Shown piece after piece: positions 1-7,602 of a DNA stretch of 64,000 nucleotides. The position numbers and the translations under genes are program-made. The stretch comes from Neobacillus sp. CF12. Its GTDB lineage: Bacteria > Bacillota > Bacilli > Bacillales > Cytobacillaceae. Numbering within the stretch: position 1 is the stretch's first letter; each line of letters opens with the position of its first letter. The notes beneath the pieces are model-generated. The model was not told the origin of the DNA and searched no databases. It saw only the letters and a program-made list of their open reading frames with translations. The stretch is from contig NZ_JAUCEU010000007.1 in NCBI RefSeq assembly GCF_030348765.1, positions 4,275,501-4,339,500 of the forward strand, in the 5' to 3' direction.

Positions 1-300
1 TCAGAAAAACTAGTGTTTACGATTTCAACACTATCAGGTGATGTTCTGAGTGAAGAACAGAAAGCGTTGACAGGAGATCAACCTGTTTACGATTTCAGTT
101 TATCCTTGGACGGAAATATGGTAACAGATTTTACAGAAAGCAACGGTAATAGTATAGAAGTAGAAGTTCCATATACCCTTAAAGTTGGGGAAAATAAAGG
201 AACGGTACCGATCTATTATCTATCAGATCGTGGGGAATTGGTGAAAGTTAATGCTAGTTACCATGAGGGGATCGCTGCTTTTAAATTGAAGCAATTTTGA
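1..300 (+). CDS. C-terminal part of a surface-type protein (gene begins before the window)
   Basis: The frame is open from base 1 and stops at 298-300, giving the last 99 residues of a longer protein. The segment reads like the domain found in Bacillota cell-surface and S-layer-associated proteins in which a beta-rich module (VEVPYTLKVGEN, then YYLSDRGEL) precedes a conserved HFS-type end and often SLH domains. Here the chain ends at KLKQF, exactly where such proteins normally continue. The downstream anchor is therefore absent or the gene is truncated at its 3' end. The domain resemblance is from memory of the motif pattern. A terminator hairpin follows about 60 bp downstream, so the gene end is probably the real transcript end. 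Confidence 0.55.
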   Translation, partial: SEKLVFTISTLSGDVLSEEQKALTGDQPVYDFSLSLDGNMVTDFTESNGNSIEVEVPYTLKVGENKGTVPIYYLSDRGELVKVNASYHEGIAAFKLKQF

Positions 301-356
301 GGGTGGCTTTATCCGTATTTGTAGGAGATTGATAGGTATTTAGTCTTAAATGAACA

Positions 357-403
357 AGCACCGCATTTTGTTTAAGATACATTAACAAATGCGGTGTTTT
401 TTC
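357..403 (+). terminator. Rho-independent terminator
   Basis: The stem caccgcattt / aaatgcggtg encloses a short AT-rich loop and is followed by a run of six T. It ends the transcript of the partial gene at 1-300. Confidence 0.8.
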
Positions 404-431
404 GTGGTTCGAACTCAGTCGCCTTCGGAAT

Positions 432-513
432 CACCTAACCTGTCTGAATGGAGGTATCATTCGGACAGGCTAAGGTGGAAAAAAGCAAGGAGTTGTCTGA
501 ATGGAGGTATCAC
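432..513. repeat. Palindromic element with a partial second copy
   Basis: Bases 432-477 fold into a long imperfect hairpin (outer arms cacctaacc / ggctaaggtg, inner arms ctgtctgaatg / cattcggacag). The core tgtctgaatggaggtatca is repeated at about 494-512 without its full partner arm. The rest of 301-680 shows no gene I can support. Confidence 0.5.
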
Positions 514-680
514 ATCCCACCAAGCTAAGGAGAAATAAGCCATAAGTAATGTCCCGACACTATTAAAACTCCGTATCATGAATATTCCTCTTACCAATAT
601 CATATATAATACTCAATGCAGTGAAGCATCAATCTATCGATTACGATATAACAATTATTTTTGGAGAAAGAAGTCGATTT

Positions 681-1571
681 ATGAAAACATTTTATAAATT
701 TCTTTTTATTCTGTCGATTATTTTATCACTAGCCTATTTTAACTATTTTCCGATTACAAAGGAAGATATAACCCTCGTGCCTCAAAATGAGCCTACCACG
801 CAAAATACAATTGAAACAAACTTGTCAGAGATTGATGCCGGTGAATGTGAGGAGGAGGATTTAACATCCAATGACTTTGAGACTGCTAGACAAGACGGTT
901 GGGTTTTAATTTGGCAAGATGAATTTGAAAATAACTGCCTAAGTTCCAATAAGTGGAGTTTGGAAGATTGGGCATCTGAGAAAAATAATGAACTACAATA
1001 CTATTCACCTACTAATGTAAAAGTCGAAGCTGGAGTTTTAAATTTAATCAGCAAAAAAGAACAATTTAAAGGGAAGGATTACACATCTGGGGCCGTCCAT
1101 ACACAAGGTAAATTCAACTTTTTATATGGAAAAGCAGAAATGAAGGCTAAGCTTCCAGCAGGTCAAGGAATATTTCCAGCCTTTTGGATGATGACGGATA
1201 AGGAAAATACCTGGCTGCCAGAAATCGATATTATGGAAATGCTTGGCCACCAGCCTGATCAAGTTTGGATGGTATCCCATTGGTTAGGGGAGAACGGAAA
1301 GTTAAAAAGTGCTTCTACCAGTTTTAAAGGACCAGACTTCTCCAAAGATTTTCATACTTTTAGTATTGAATGGACTCCACATTCGATTTCGTGGTTAATC
1401 GACGATGTAGAAAGATTCACAATCAATAAGAACATTCCAAATGAAAAAATGTATTTATACCTAAATACAGCGGTTGGGGGGAATTGGCCAGGGTATCCTG
1501 ATGATACGACGGTATTTCCTATCAGTTATGAAATAGAATATGTAAGGGTTTATCAGGGAATTGAGGAGTAA
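681..1571 (+). CDS. Glycoside hydrolase family 16 (beta-1,3 or beta-1,3-1,4 glucanase), membrane-anchored or secreted
   Basis: The protein has 296 residues, starting at the ATG preceded by ggagaaag. An upstream GTG at 621 in the same frame lacks a ribosome site and would bury the hydrophobic start. Residues 4-23 are a signal peptide or signal anchor without a lipobox. The rest is a GH16 domain: WQDEFE near the start, the catalytic motif EIDIMEM with both acidic residues (nucleophile and acid/base) at about 1220-1240, and the late GNWPG and YVRVYQ motifs typical of laminarinases and lichenases. It acts outside the membrane on beta-glucan. It lies about 100 bp upstream of a glycosyltransferase and a deacetylase on the same strand and may trim or remodel their polymer (inference). 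Exact glucan specificity cannot be read from the sequence. Confidence 0.88.
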   Translation: MKTFYKFLFILSIILSLAYFNYFPITKEDITLVPQNEPTTQNTIETNLSEIDAGECEEEDLTSNDFETARQDGWVLIWQDEFENNCLSSNKWSLEDWASEKNNELQYYSPTNVKVEAGVLNLISKKEQFKGKDYTSGAVHTQGKFNFLYGKAEMKAKLPAGQGIFPAFWMMTDKENTWLPEIDIMEMLGHQPDQVWMVSHWLGENGKLKSASTSFKGPDFSKDFHTFSIEWTPHSISWLIDDVERFTINKNIPNEKMYLYLNTAVGGNWPGYPDDTTVFPISYEIEYVRVYQGIEE

Positions 1572-1673
1572 GATTATTATTTTTTGAACCGTCCGTTCTC
1601 AATCTAGCACATCTGAAGATTCACTCGCCCAATAAAAAGAACTATGTCTTTATAAAAGTTGGAGGACATTTCT

Positions 1674-3044
1674 ATGATGTTAACGATCACGATGTTCCTT
1701 TTCTGTCTTTTTATCCTGTTTCATACTCTCTATATTTTTATTCCACTCTATTCGAGCAGAGAGCAAAAGAGAGATTATCCATCAAAGGAAAAGGGAATCA
1801 GTATCTTGATTCCTGCCTATAACGAGACACTCGTCATTGAAAACTGTCTGATGGGAATTTTTAATGTGAATTACTCAGATTTAGAAATTTTGTTTATCAA
1901 TGATGGATCCACCGATGACAGTTTAGAAACCTTCCAAAAACACCTTGAGTTGGTGAAGTCCTCAAAATCCAAACAAGGTGTGCTGAAACACGAAAGCGTA
2001 AGAGATGTGTATCAGTCTAAAACCTATCCTTATATTTGGGTGATCGATAAAGAAAACGGCGGGAAGGCAGATGCCCTTAATGCAGGAATTGATTTTGCCA
2101 AGAATGAAATCGTGATTACGTTAGACGCCGATAGCATTCTCGAGCCCAATTCCTTAAACGAAATGAACCTAGCGTTTTCAGATGACTCTGTCGTTGCTGC
2201 TGGTGGATTGGTGAACATTGTCCAAGGATTTAGACATACTGGAAAGAAATTAAGCCCAAGTTTTAAACTATCTGGTCTTATTCGCTATCAAGTCGTTCAA
2301 TATTTGAGTGCTTTTTATTTACATAAAACCACGCAATCAAAGTTTGGATCGATTACGGTCATAGCTGGGGCCTTCGGGGCTTTTCGTAGAAGTGTACTGA
2401 TTCAAGCAAAAGGGTACAGAAAAACGGTCGGTGAAGATATGGATATTACTCTGCGTATCCAAGAATTAATCGGCACCTGTATGAAGGGCAAAAAGATTGT
2501 TTTTGTACCTGAGGCGGTTTGTTATACGGAGTGTCCGGCGAGTTTTAAAAGTTTGTATAGACAGCGAATTCGTTGGCAAAAGGCGTTTGTCGACTGTATC
2601 ATAACGTATCGCAAGTCATTTTATCGAAAAATGAATTTCAAAGTATCCACCTATTTATTTTTAGATTCTTTTTTACTTGGAACTGTATCCGCCTATCCCA
2701 CTCTAATGGTTCCGATCATCGTTCTTGCCACTATGAGCCATCTGAAATTATCCATCATTCTATTAATCATGTCGGTTGTTTTAGCCATTATGCAAGATAT
2801 TGCTACGTTAATCGTTTCCAGAAGATTCGGTCATTTATATAGTTTAAGAGATTATATTACGTTGCTTTTATTTCTTCCGATTGAAGTCATACTCTATCGA
2901 GTGACAGGGTTGTTTTTTGTTACGGTTGGAACCATCCTCTATTTTTTCGATAAAGAGGGATGGAGCCGTTCCGAACGGATTGGACAGCCGATCATGCTAG
3001 ATATGGGAGCAAAAGCAAGCGTTAAAGATACTATAGGGGGTTAA
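1674..3044 (+). CDS. Processive family 2 glycosyltransferase (exopolysaccharide synthase, IcaA/PgaC-like)
   Basis: An integral membrane synthase of about 456 residues. The start is the ATG after ggagg; a TTG 15 bp earlier overlaps the ribosome site itself. It has an N-terminal membrane helix, then a GT-A domain with ILIPAYNE, INDGSTDDS (metal/UDP site), KADALNAG, LDADS, GEDMDITLR (the acidic TED-like site) and QRIRWQK (the Q-x-x-R-W motif of processive enzymes). Several membrane helices at the C-terminus form the extrusion channel in this family. The gene is followed after 4 bp by a polysaccharide deacetylase, as in poly-N-acetylglucosamine loci. That pairing suggests a GlcNAc polymer, but a GH16 glucanase upstream leaves a beta-glucan product open. 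Confidence 0.85.
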   Translation: MMLTITMFLFCLFILFHTLYIFIPLYSSREQKRDYPSKEKGISILIPAYNETLVIENCLMGIFNVNYSDLEILFINDGSTDDSLETFQKHLELVKSSKSKQGVLKHESVRDVYQSKTYPYIWVIDKENGGKADALNAGIDFAKNEIVITLDADSILEPNSLNEMNLAFSDDSVVAAGGLVNIVQGFRHTGKKLSPSFKLSGLIRYQVVQYLSAFYLHKTTQSKFGSITVIAGAFGAFRRSVLIQAKGYRKTVGEDMDITLRIQELIGTCMKGKKIVFVPEAVCYTECPASFKSLYRQRIRWQKAFVDCIITYRKSFYRKMNFKVSTYLFLDSFLLGTVSAYPTLMVPIIVLATMSHLKLSIILLIMSVVLAIMQDIATLIVSRRFGHLYSLRDYITLLLFLPIEVILYRVTGLFFVTVGTILYFFDKEGWSRSERIGQPIMLDMGAKASVKDTIGG

Positions 3045-3048
3045 TGAA

Positions 3049-3993
3049 ATGAAAAAATACGCCATCTCCAATCTATTATTTACCGTTCTTTTCATAGTGA
3101 TCTTTAGCCCTCTTTGTTACTTTTTATTTGATTATGTTGTGAGTTTTGGAATGCCGCCAGTGGCTGCCAAACAGTCGCTAAGTGAAACGAATACAGCTCC
3201 CATTTCTGTTAATCGCGATTTCTCTTTTGTGAAGGAGTATGCCGACAAAGTGCCCGTACTCATGTATCACCAAATTATCCCGGAGAGTCAATTGGAAAAA
3301 CACCACTACACTGAAGATGGCGACATCAATGAAATGGTCGTCACGCTCGAAGAGTTTACCGAGCAAATGGATTATTTGAAGGAACAAGATTATACGGTAT
3401 TGTCTCTGAAAGAATTTGAAGGATTTATGAGCAACCAGAAGAAGGTTCCGGCCAAAAGTGTATTGATTACATTCGATGACGGTTTTAAAAATGTGTTTGA
3501 ATTTGCTTATCCTGTACTAAAAAAGCATAAATTTAACGCTGTCCATTTCCTTATTACTGGACTCATTACTGATCGAACCGTTGTCTATGATTCTTCCTTT
3601 CTCCAATATGCAAGCATCGGTGAATTGAAGGAAGCAAGTGATGTCTTTGATTATGGAAACCACACCCACTCTTTCCACCATAGGGATGATAGCGAAGTTT
3701 CCTACGTAGAAGCCTATGACCGGTTGGATGTAAAAGAGGATATTAGCAAAGCAAAAGAATGGTTAGGGCGTTCAGAATCCTTTGCCGCACCATATGGAGA
3801 ATACGATACCACCACGTTAGATATATTAAAAGAATTGAAGATTAAAATGGCTTTTACCGTCGAGCCTGGATACGCAGATCCAACCCAGCACATTTTGGAG
3901 ATTCCTAGGTATGCGGTTTATCCATTTTACTCGATGGAGGATTTTATTTATATTCTTGAGAAAAAGATAGATGTAACTGAACAAGGTAGTTGA
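3049..3993 (+). CDS. Polysaccharide deacetylase, membrane-anchored (NodB homology, PgaB/IcaB-like)
   Basis: 314 residues with one N-terminal membrane helix (about residues 7-30) and an outward-facing NodB-type catalytic domain. Motifs: VPVLMYHQI, then ITFDDGF (the TFDD metal/catalytic motif), YGNHTHSFHH (the H-x-x-x-H zinc motif) and AAPYGEYD (the R/A-x-P-Y-G motif). It would remove acetyl groups from an extracellular amino-sugar polymer. It starts 4 bp after the glycosyltransferase stop, so the two are almost certainly cotranscribed. No beta-propeller or glycosidase extension is present, so it resembles Gram-positive IcaB more than E. coli PgaB. Confidence 0.87.
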   Translation: MKKYAISNLLFTVLFIVIFSPLCYFLFDYVVSFGMPPVAAKQSLSETNTAPISVNRDFSFVKEYADKVPVLMYHQIIPESQLEKHHYTEDGDINEMVVTLEEFTEQMDYLKEQDYTVLSLKEFEGFMSNQKKVPAKSVLITFDDGFKNVFEFAYPVLKKHKFNAVHFLITGLITDRTVVYDSSFLQYASIGELKEASDVFDYGNHTHSFHHRDDSEVSYVEAYDRLDVKEDISKAKEWLGRSESFAAPYGEYDTTTLDILKELKIKMAFTVEPGYADPTQHILEIPRYAVYPFYSMEDFIYILEKKIDVTEQGS

Positions 3994-4031
3994 AAATTTG
4001 CACGAAGATATGGGAGGATCCTGATAACTGG

Positions 4032-4060
4032 TCCTTCACTTTGAGATAATATGGTATAAT
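4032..4060 (+). promoter_or_regulatory. Likely sigma-A promoter
   Basis: A perfect TATAAT at 4055-4060 lies 20 bp upstream of a strong aaggagg site and the ATG at 4089. The -35 region is weak (tccttc about 17 bp upstream), so the placement rests mainly on the -10 box. Confidence 0.5.
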
Positions 4061-4088
4061 TTCACATAAAAAGGAGGCTCATTTTGAT

Positions 4089-4835
4089 ATGAAAATTGGC
4101 GTAATTACGGATGTCCATGGTAATGCTCCTGCCTTGAAGGCCGTTCTTAATGAGCTTGATAAGAGGCGGGACATTGAACATATCTATTGTTTAGGAGATA
4201 TGATTGGAATTGGACCTGATACAAATGAAGTTTTGGAAACTTTGTTTGCCAGAACTGATGTATCGATGATTACTGGAAATCATGATGAAGCCGTTTTGGC
4301 ACTTCTTAAGGGGGAAGAACACCCCTTAAGTCATTCTCACGCAAAAGAACATCACCAATGGATAGCGGATAAAATGGACAAGGGTTTCATCTCAAAATTA
4401 GAAGTGTTGCCCCGGACAATCAGTCAAACGATTGAAGGGAAGTCTATCTTGTTTATCCATTATCACATTAAGCGGGCGAAATTAAATGACCATATTAGCC
4501 AGGACCCTTTTAGTAGAATTGTTGAGCCGGGTTTAGATAATTTAACCTCTTTATTTGAAGGATACGAAGAAGATTTAATCTGTTTTGGACATCATCATCC
4601 ACTTCATTTTTTCGAGGGTGATAACACCATCTTTTTAAATCCAGGTTCTTTAGGATGCAATTCGAAACCAACTGCTCCCTATTCAATAGTAAATATAGAG
4701 AAGGACAAGCTTGTTGTCAGTTTAGAAGAAGTTGCTTTTGATAACACTAGATTCTTAGAGTCATATGAACGGTTGCAGGTCCCAGAACGTGACTTTCTTA
4801 TTAACGTTTTTCATGGGAATCAATTAAAACCATAA
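4089..4835 (+). CDS. Calcineurin-like metallophosphoesterase (YfcE/MJ0936 type)
   Basis: 248 residues with the full set of metallophosphoesterase motifs in order: DVHGN (D-x-H), GDMIGIGPD (GD-x-x-x-x-GP), TGNHDE (GNHD), HYH and GHHHP (GH-x-H). A FLNPGSLG loop is typical of the small bacterial phosphodiesterase group that coordinates two metal ions. It is soluble, with no signal peptide. It is a single gene with its own -10 box and an aaggagg ribosome site, followed by a short T-run hairpin. The substrate is not predictable from sequence. Members of this group hydrolyse phosphodiesters or diadenosine polyphosphates. Confidence 0.85.
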   Translation: MKIGVITDVHGNAPALKAVLNELDKRRDIEHIYCLGDMIGIGPDTNEVLETLFARTDVSMITGNHDEAVLALLKGEEHPLSHSHAKEHHQWIADKMDKGFISKLEVLPRTISQTIEGKSILFIHYHIKRAKLNDHISQDPFSRIVEPGLDNLTSLFEGYEEDLICFGHHHPLHFFEGDNTIFLNPGSLGCNSKPTAPYSIVNIEKDKLVVSLEEVAFDNTRFLESYERLQVPERDFLINVFHGNQLKP

Positions 4836-4897
4836 CTTGATAGCTCTCTTTTAATGCTTTGGGGGCGTTTTAGTGTGTCGATCATTTTATGTGAATT

Positions 4898-4919
4898 AAG
4901 GTTGATTGACCTTTTTTTA
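4898..4919 (+). terminator. Short rho-independent terminator
   Basis: The small stem aaggt / acctt is followed by seven T, after the phosphoesterase gene. The stem is weak. Confidence 0.45.
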
Positions 4920-4999
4920 TGAACGGTTAATAAATAACGTTTAAAATAGATAGATATTAATAGAAATAATGTATTTGGACCTAAGGGGGAGCGGTAGAG

Positions 5000-5929
5000 A
5001 TGGAAAAGGGAGTTCAGAAGTTTATAATTAAACATCCGACATTGGATGATGCTCAGGCTATTACGGATATGGTAGCATTGTGTGATATTGAGGACATTGG
5101 TGAACCGGATATTACCTTGTCAGATGTACTAGATATGTGGAGTTCCATTCCGATTGAAACAGATGCATGGATTGCCGCTTCGGCAACGGATGAAATCATC
5201 GGGTATGGTTTTGTTGAGGTAACAGGGGCAAACAGAATGGATACGTGTGTATTTGTTCACCCACAGTTTAAGAATCAAGGAATTGGTTCACTTTTACTAG
5301 AAAAAGTGGAGGCACGCGCCTATGTTCTAGCAGAAGGGAAAGAGGGCAAGCAGAAGTTAATGAACCAACTTTCATTTACCAATACCGCTGCTAGAAAATT
5401 GGTTGAGGATCGGGGATATCAATTCAGCAGGCTATATGAACGAATGAAAATAGAGTTAGAAGAGCAACCAAACCAATACCAGTTACCAGAGGGAATAACG
5501 TTAAAACATTTTCAACCCGATCATGATGAAGAAACTCTTTTCACGATATACGACGAAACATTCCAGGATTCGTGGGGCTATACTAAGAAGGATTTTTCCA
5601 CATGGATTTCTCAAAAAAAGGGTGACGGTTACGATCCAAGTCTTTGGTTTCTAGTATGGAAGGATTCGAAACCAGCAGGATTCCTCATGAGTAGAATGCA
5701 AGAAGATGGATTATTTATTGATTTGCTAGGCGTAAAACGTGAATATCGAAAACACGGAATCGGTAAGGCGTTACTCCTCCATACATTTGGAATCGCTTAT
5801 CAGCGTAACCAAAAAACAATTCTTTTGTATGTGGATAGTGATAGTCTAACTAATGCGAATCGCTTATATCAATCAGTGGGGATGAGACCTCATTCGCAGA
5901 CAGCTGTTTATATGAAGGAACTTAATTGA
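5000..5929 (+). CDS. Tandem-domain GNAT N-acetyltransferase
   Basis: 309 residues with two GNAT folds. The first (about 9-150) has VHPQFKNQGIGSLLLEKVE, the Q/R-x-x-G-x-G/A acetyl-CoA pyrophosphate loop. The second (about 160-309) has VKREYRKHGIGKALLLHTF and the late N-x-x-x-x-LYQSVGM motif. This two-domain layout resembles MshD and other acetyltransferases in which one domain is structural. The acceptor is unknown. The start ATG follows gggggag by 8 bp. It is flanked by a terminator and a palindromic repeat, so probably monocistronic. Confidence 0.82.
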   Translation: MEKGVQKFIIKHPTLDDAQAITDMVALCDIEDIGEPDITLSDVLDMWSSIPIETDAWIAASATDEIIGYGFVEVTGANRMDTCVFVHPQFKNQGIGSLLLEKVEARAYVLAEGKEGKQKLMNQLSFTNTAARKLVEDRGYQFSRLYERMKIELEEQPNQYQLPEGITLKHFQPDHDEETLFTIYDETFQDSWGYTKKDFSTWISQKKGDGYDPSLWFLVWKDSKPAGFLMSRMQEDGLFIDLLGVKREYRKHGIGKALLLHTFGIAYQRNQKTILLYVDSDSLTNANRLYQSVGMRPHSQTAVYMKELN

Positions 5930-5937
5930 CATGTTGA

Positions 5938-6064
5938 CATGGGGACGGTTCTGATGGCTTTTTTTGTCTTTTGGGTTCTTTGTAAATAAGAATTCTTAGG
6001 TATGGTAGGATCACGATCAGTGAACCGCTAAATTGGGGATGAACCGTTGGAACCGTCCCTATGG
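5938..6064. repeat. GGGACGGTTCT-family element, long form
   Basis: The arms acatggggacggttctgatgg (left) and ggaaccgtccctatgg (right) are imperfect inverted repeats around a ~90 bp interior. The interior shares short blocks (a ggttcttt..taa..aattct stretch and a gaacc end) with the copies at 10889-11022 and 42783-42921. No transposase is present, so it is a MITE- or REP-like passenger. Confidence 0.7.
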
Positions 6065-6138
6065 TATTTTATCTACAAAAGGCTCTTTTTGTAAGCTTTG
6101 TTGAACAACAATCAAAGCCAAAACAGCCATACAAGGAG

Positions 6139-6936
6139 TCATATCACATTTGATTCAAAAGATTTAAGAAGATAACGTTCGATAAATTCAGCTAATCCAT
6201 CATTTTCGTGGTGTCCTGTAACAAAATCTGCTGCTTCTTTAACTTCATCGCTTGCGTTCCTCATTGCCACTCCAGTGCCGGCATGACGAAGCATCTCTAT
6301 ATCATTGGGCCCGTCTCCAATGGCTACGGCTTCATTTGGACTAATTCGATATGCGCGAAGTAAGCTTTTTATGGCAGACCATTTGGAAACATGAGGAGCA
6401 AGCAGTTCAAACCCGTCATCCCAATTGACGACTTCTGCTTCCTTGGAAAACAAAGCGGATAATTCAGGGCTTGGTGCTCCTGTTCGAACACTATATTTAA
6501 GAACATCTTGATAATTTGCCTGTCTTAAATCTCCAATGTACCTTGGAGGAATTTGCCCAACTTTTGTCCAATAATCGATTTCTTCATTTGTTTCCTTACA
6601 ATAAAGTCCATTTGCTGTATGGATGATAACATTATAGGGCTTTTCAGCGGTCAAATAGTGGAATCGTTCTTCGTTCAGTTGGACGGTTTTCATTTGTATA
6701 GCTTTTCCTGTCTCTGCACCGTGAATAGCAGCACCATTCAAACAAATCATTGGAGTTCGTAATCCAATTTCTTTATGGTAGGGAGCGGTAACTTCATATT
6801 GTCGACCAGTAGCCAAAAATACCTTGACACCTTGATTCATGAGCCTATAAATAGCTTCCAAATTTCGGCGGGAAATGATGTTTGAGGCTTTTAGTAGTGT
6901 TCCATCCATATCAATAAATATTGCACGTACATTCAT
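6139..6936 (-). CDS. Cof-type HAD-superfamily hydrolase (sugar-phosphate or flavin phosphatase)
   Basis: 265 residues: IFIDMDGTLL at the N-terminus (motif I, nucleophile Asp plus Asp), LATGR (motif II Ser/Thr), a lysine in the SKWSAIK region (motif III) and AIGDGPNDIEML (motif IV). A C2-type cap lies between motifs II and III, as in the Cof/YidA/YwpJ group. It is cytosolic and Mg-dependent. Substrate cannot be assigned; relatives hydrolyse sugar phosphates, FMN or pyridoxal phosphate. A gaggag ribosome site precedes the ATG. Confidence 0.88.
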   Translation of the reverse strand: MNVRAIFIDMDGTLLKASNIISRRNLEAIYRLMNQGVKVFLATGRQYEVTAPYHKEIGLRTPMICLNGAAIHGAETGKAIQMKTVQLNEERFHYLTAEKPYNVIIHTANGLYCKETNEEIDYWTKVGQIPPRYIGDLRQANYQDVLKYSVRTGAPSPELSALFSKEAEVVNWDDGFELLAPHVSKWSAIKSLLRAYRISPNEAVAIGDGPNDIEMLRHAGTGVAMRNASDEVKEAADFVTGHHENDGLAEFIERYLLKSFESNVI

Positions 6937-7089
6937 CTATACTGCCTCCTCATTCGTTGGTAAACCAATCATATCATCTGAATATTAAAGCCTTGTAAAT
7001 TTCGTGTACAGATTAAATAAAGTTTAATAGGTAGCAAGGACCGTTTCGAAGTATGAGTAACTAGAAGTATAAGGTCCATAAGGTCGCAG

Positions 7090-7148
7090 ACCATGCGGCG
7101 GTTCTGCAGGCTTTTTCTAATCGGCAATGATCATAGAACTGTCCCAGA
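7090..7148. repeat. Decayed GGGACGGTTCT-family element, short form
   Basis: accatgcggcggttctgcagg faces atcatagaactgtcccagag across ~20 bp. The arms match the family consensus imperfectly, so this is probably an old copy. Confidence 0.4.
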
Positions 7149-7252
7149 GTCCATAAAACGAATAGTCCAAGCATTCTTTGTTTTTGAAAATATAATAGGG
7201 GGGTGATAAAAGCTAATTGTAAGATTGGAGATGAAAATTATGGGGTAAGGAT

Positions 7253-7372
7253 ATGGCAGAGGATGTTGCGGGTATGGGTAAAGTTGCTTTTAAGGCATTA
7301 GTATTTTGTATTATTCATCAAATTATTCAAGATGCTCGTGGTGTTCATGGGTATTCATGGGGAAGGTTCTGA
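7253..7372 (+). CDS. Possible 39-residue small protein, function unknown
   Basis: An ATG frame starting MAEDVAGMGKVAF, with a hydrophobic middle (ALVFCIIHQII) and a stop at 7370-7372. The sequence taagg lies just upstream but too close for an ideal ribosome site. The last residues are encoded inside the repeat that starts near 7355, so the reading frame may once have been longer and been cut by the element. It could be chance; no family is recognised. Confidence 0.22.
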   Translation: MAEDVAGMGKVAFKALVFCIIHQIIQDARGVHGYSWGRF

Positions 7373-7425
7373 GGAATCTTATTACAGATTTTCCTATTAG
7401 TAAACCATGAGAACCGTCCCTTTGG
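7355..7425. repeat. GGGACGGTTCT-family element, short form
   Basis: Left arm tcatggggaaggttctgagg and right arm aaccatgagaaccgtccctttgg across ~30 bp. It lies between the HAD gene and the RND gene, within the 6937-7602 gap. That gap otherwise holds only the doubtful small frame at 7253. Confidence 0.6.
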
Positions 7426-7489
7426 TGTTTCTTTGGTGTTTTTGGTATTCGGGCGATGCGCTCACCGATTATCTTTTTCATTTGAGAAT

Positions 7490-7526
7490 ATAAAAAAGGT
7501 CAACCAGAAAAGTCTGGTTAACCTTA
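7490..7526 (-). terminator. Terminator of the RND exporter gene
   Basis: Read on the minus strand, the stem aaggttaaccaga / tctggttgacctt (one mismatch) is followed by a run of T. It lies about 75 bp beyond the stop of the gene at 7603. Confidence 0.8.
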
Positions 7527-7602
7527 TTTTAGGTACGTGAACATTATTTATTATCCAAAATAATCGAAAAGTTTTTATTAATCTTAGAATTTTTAAGCTT
7601 AT

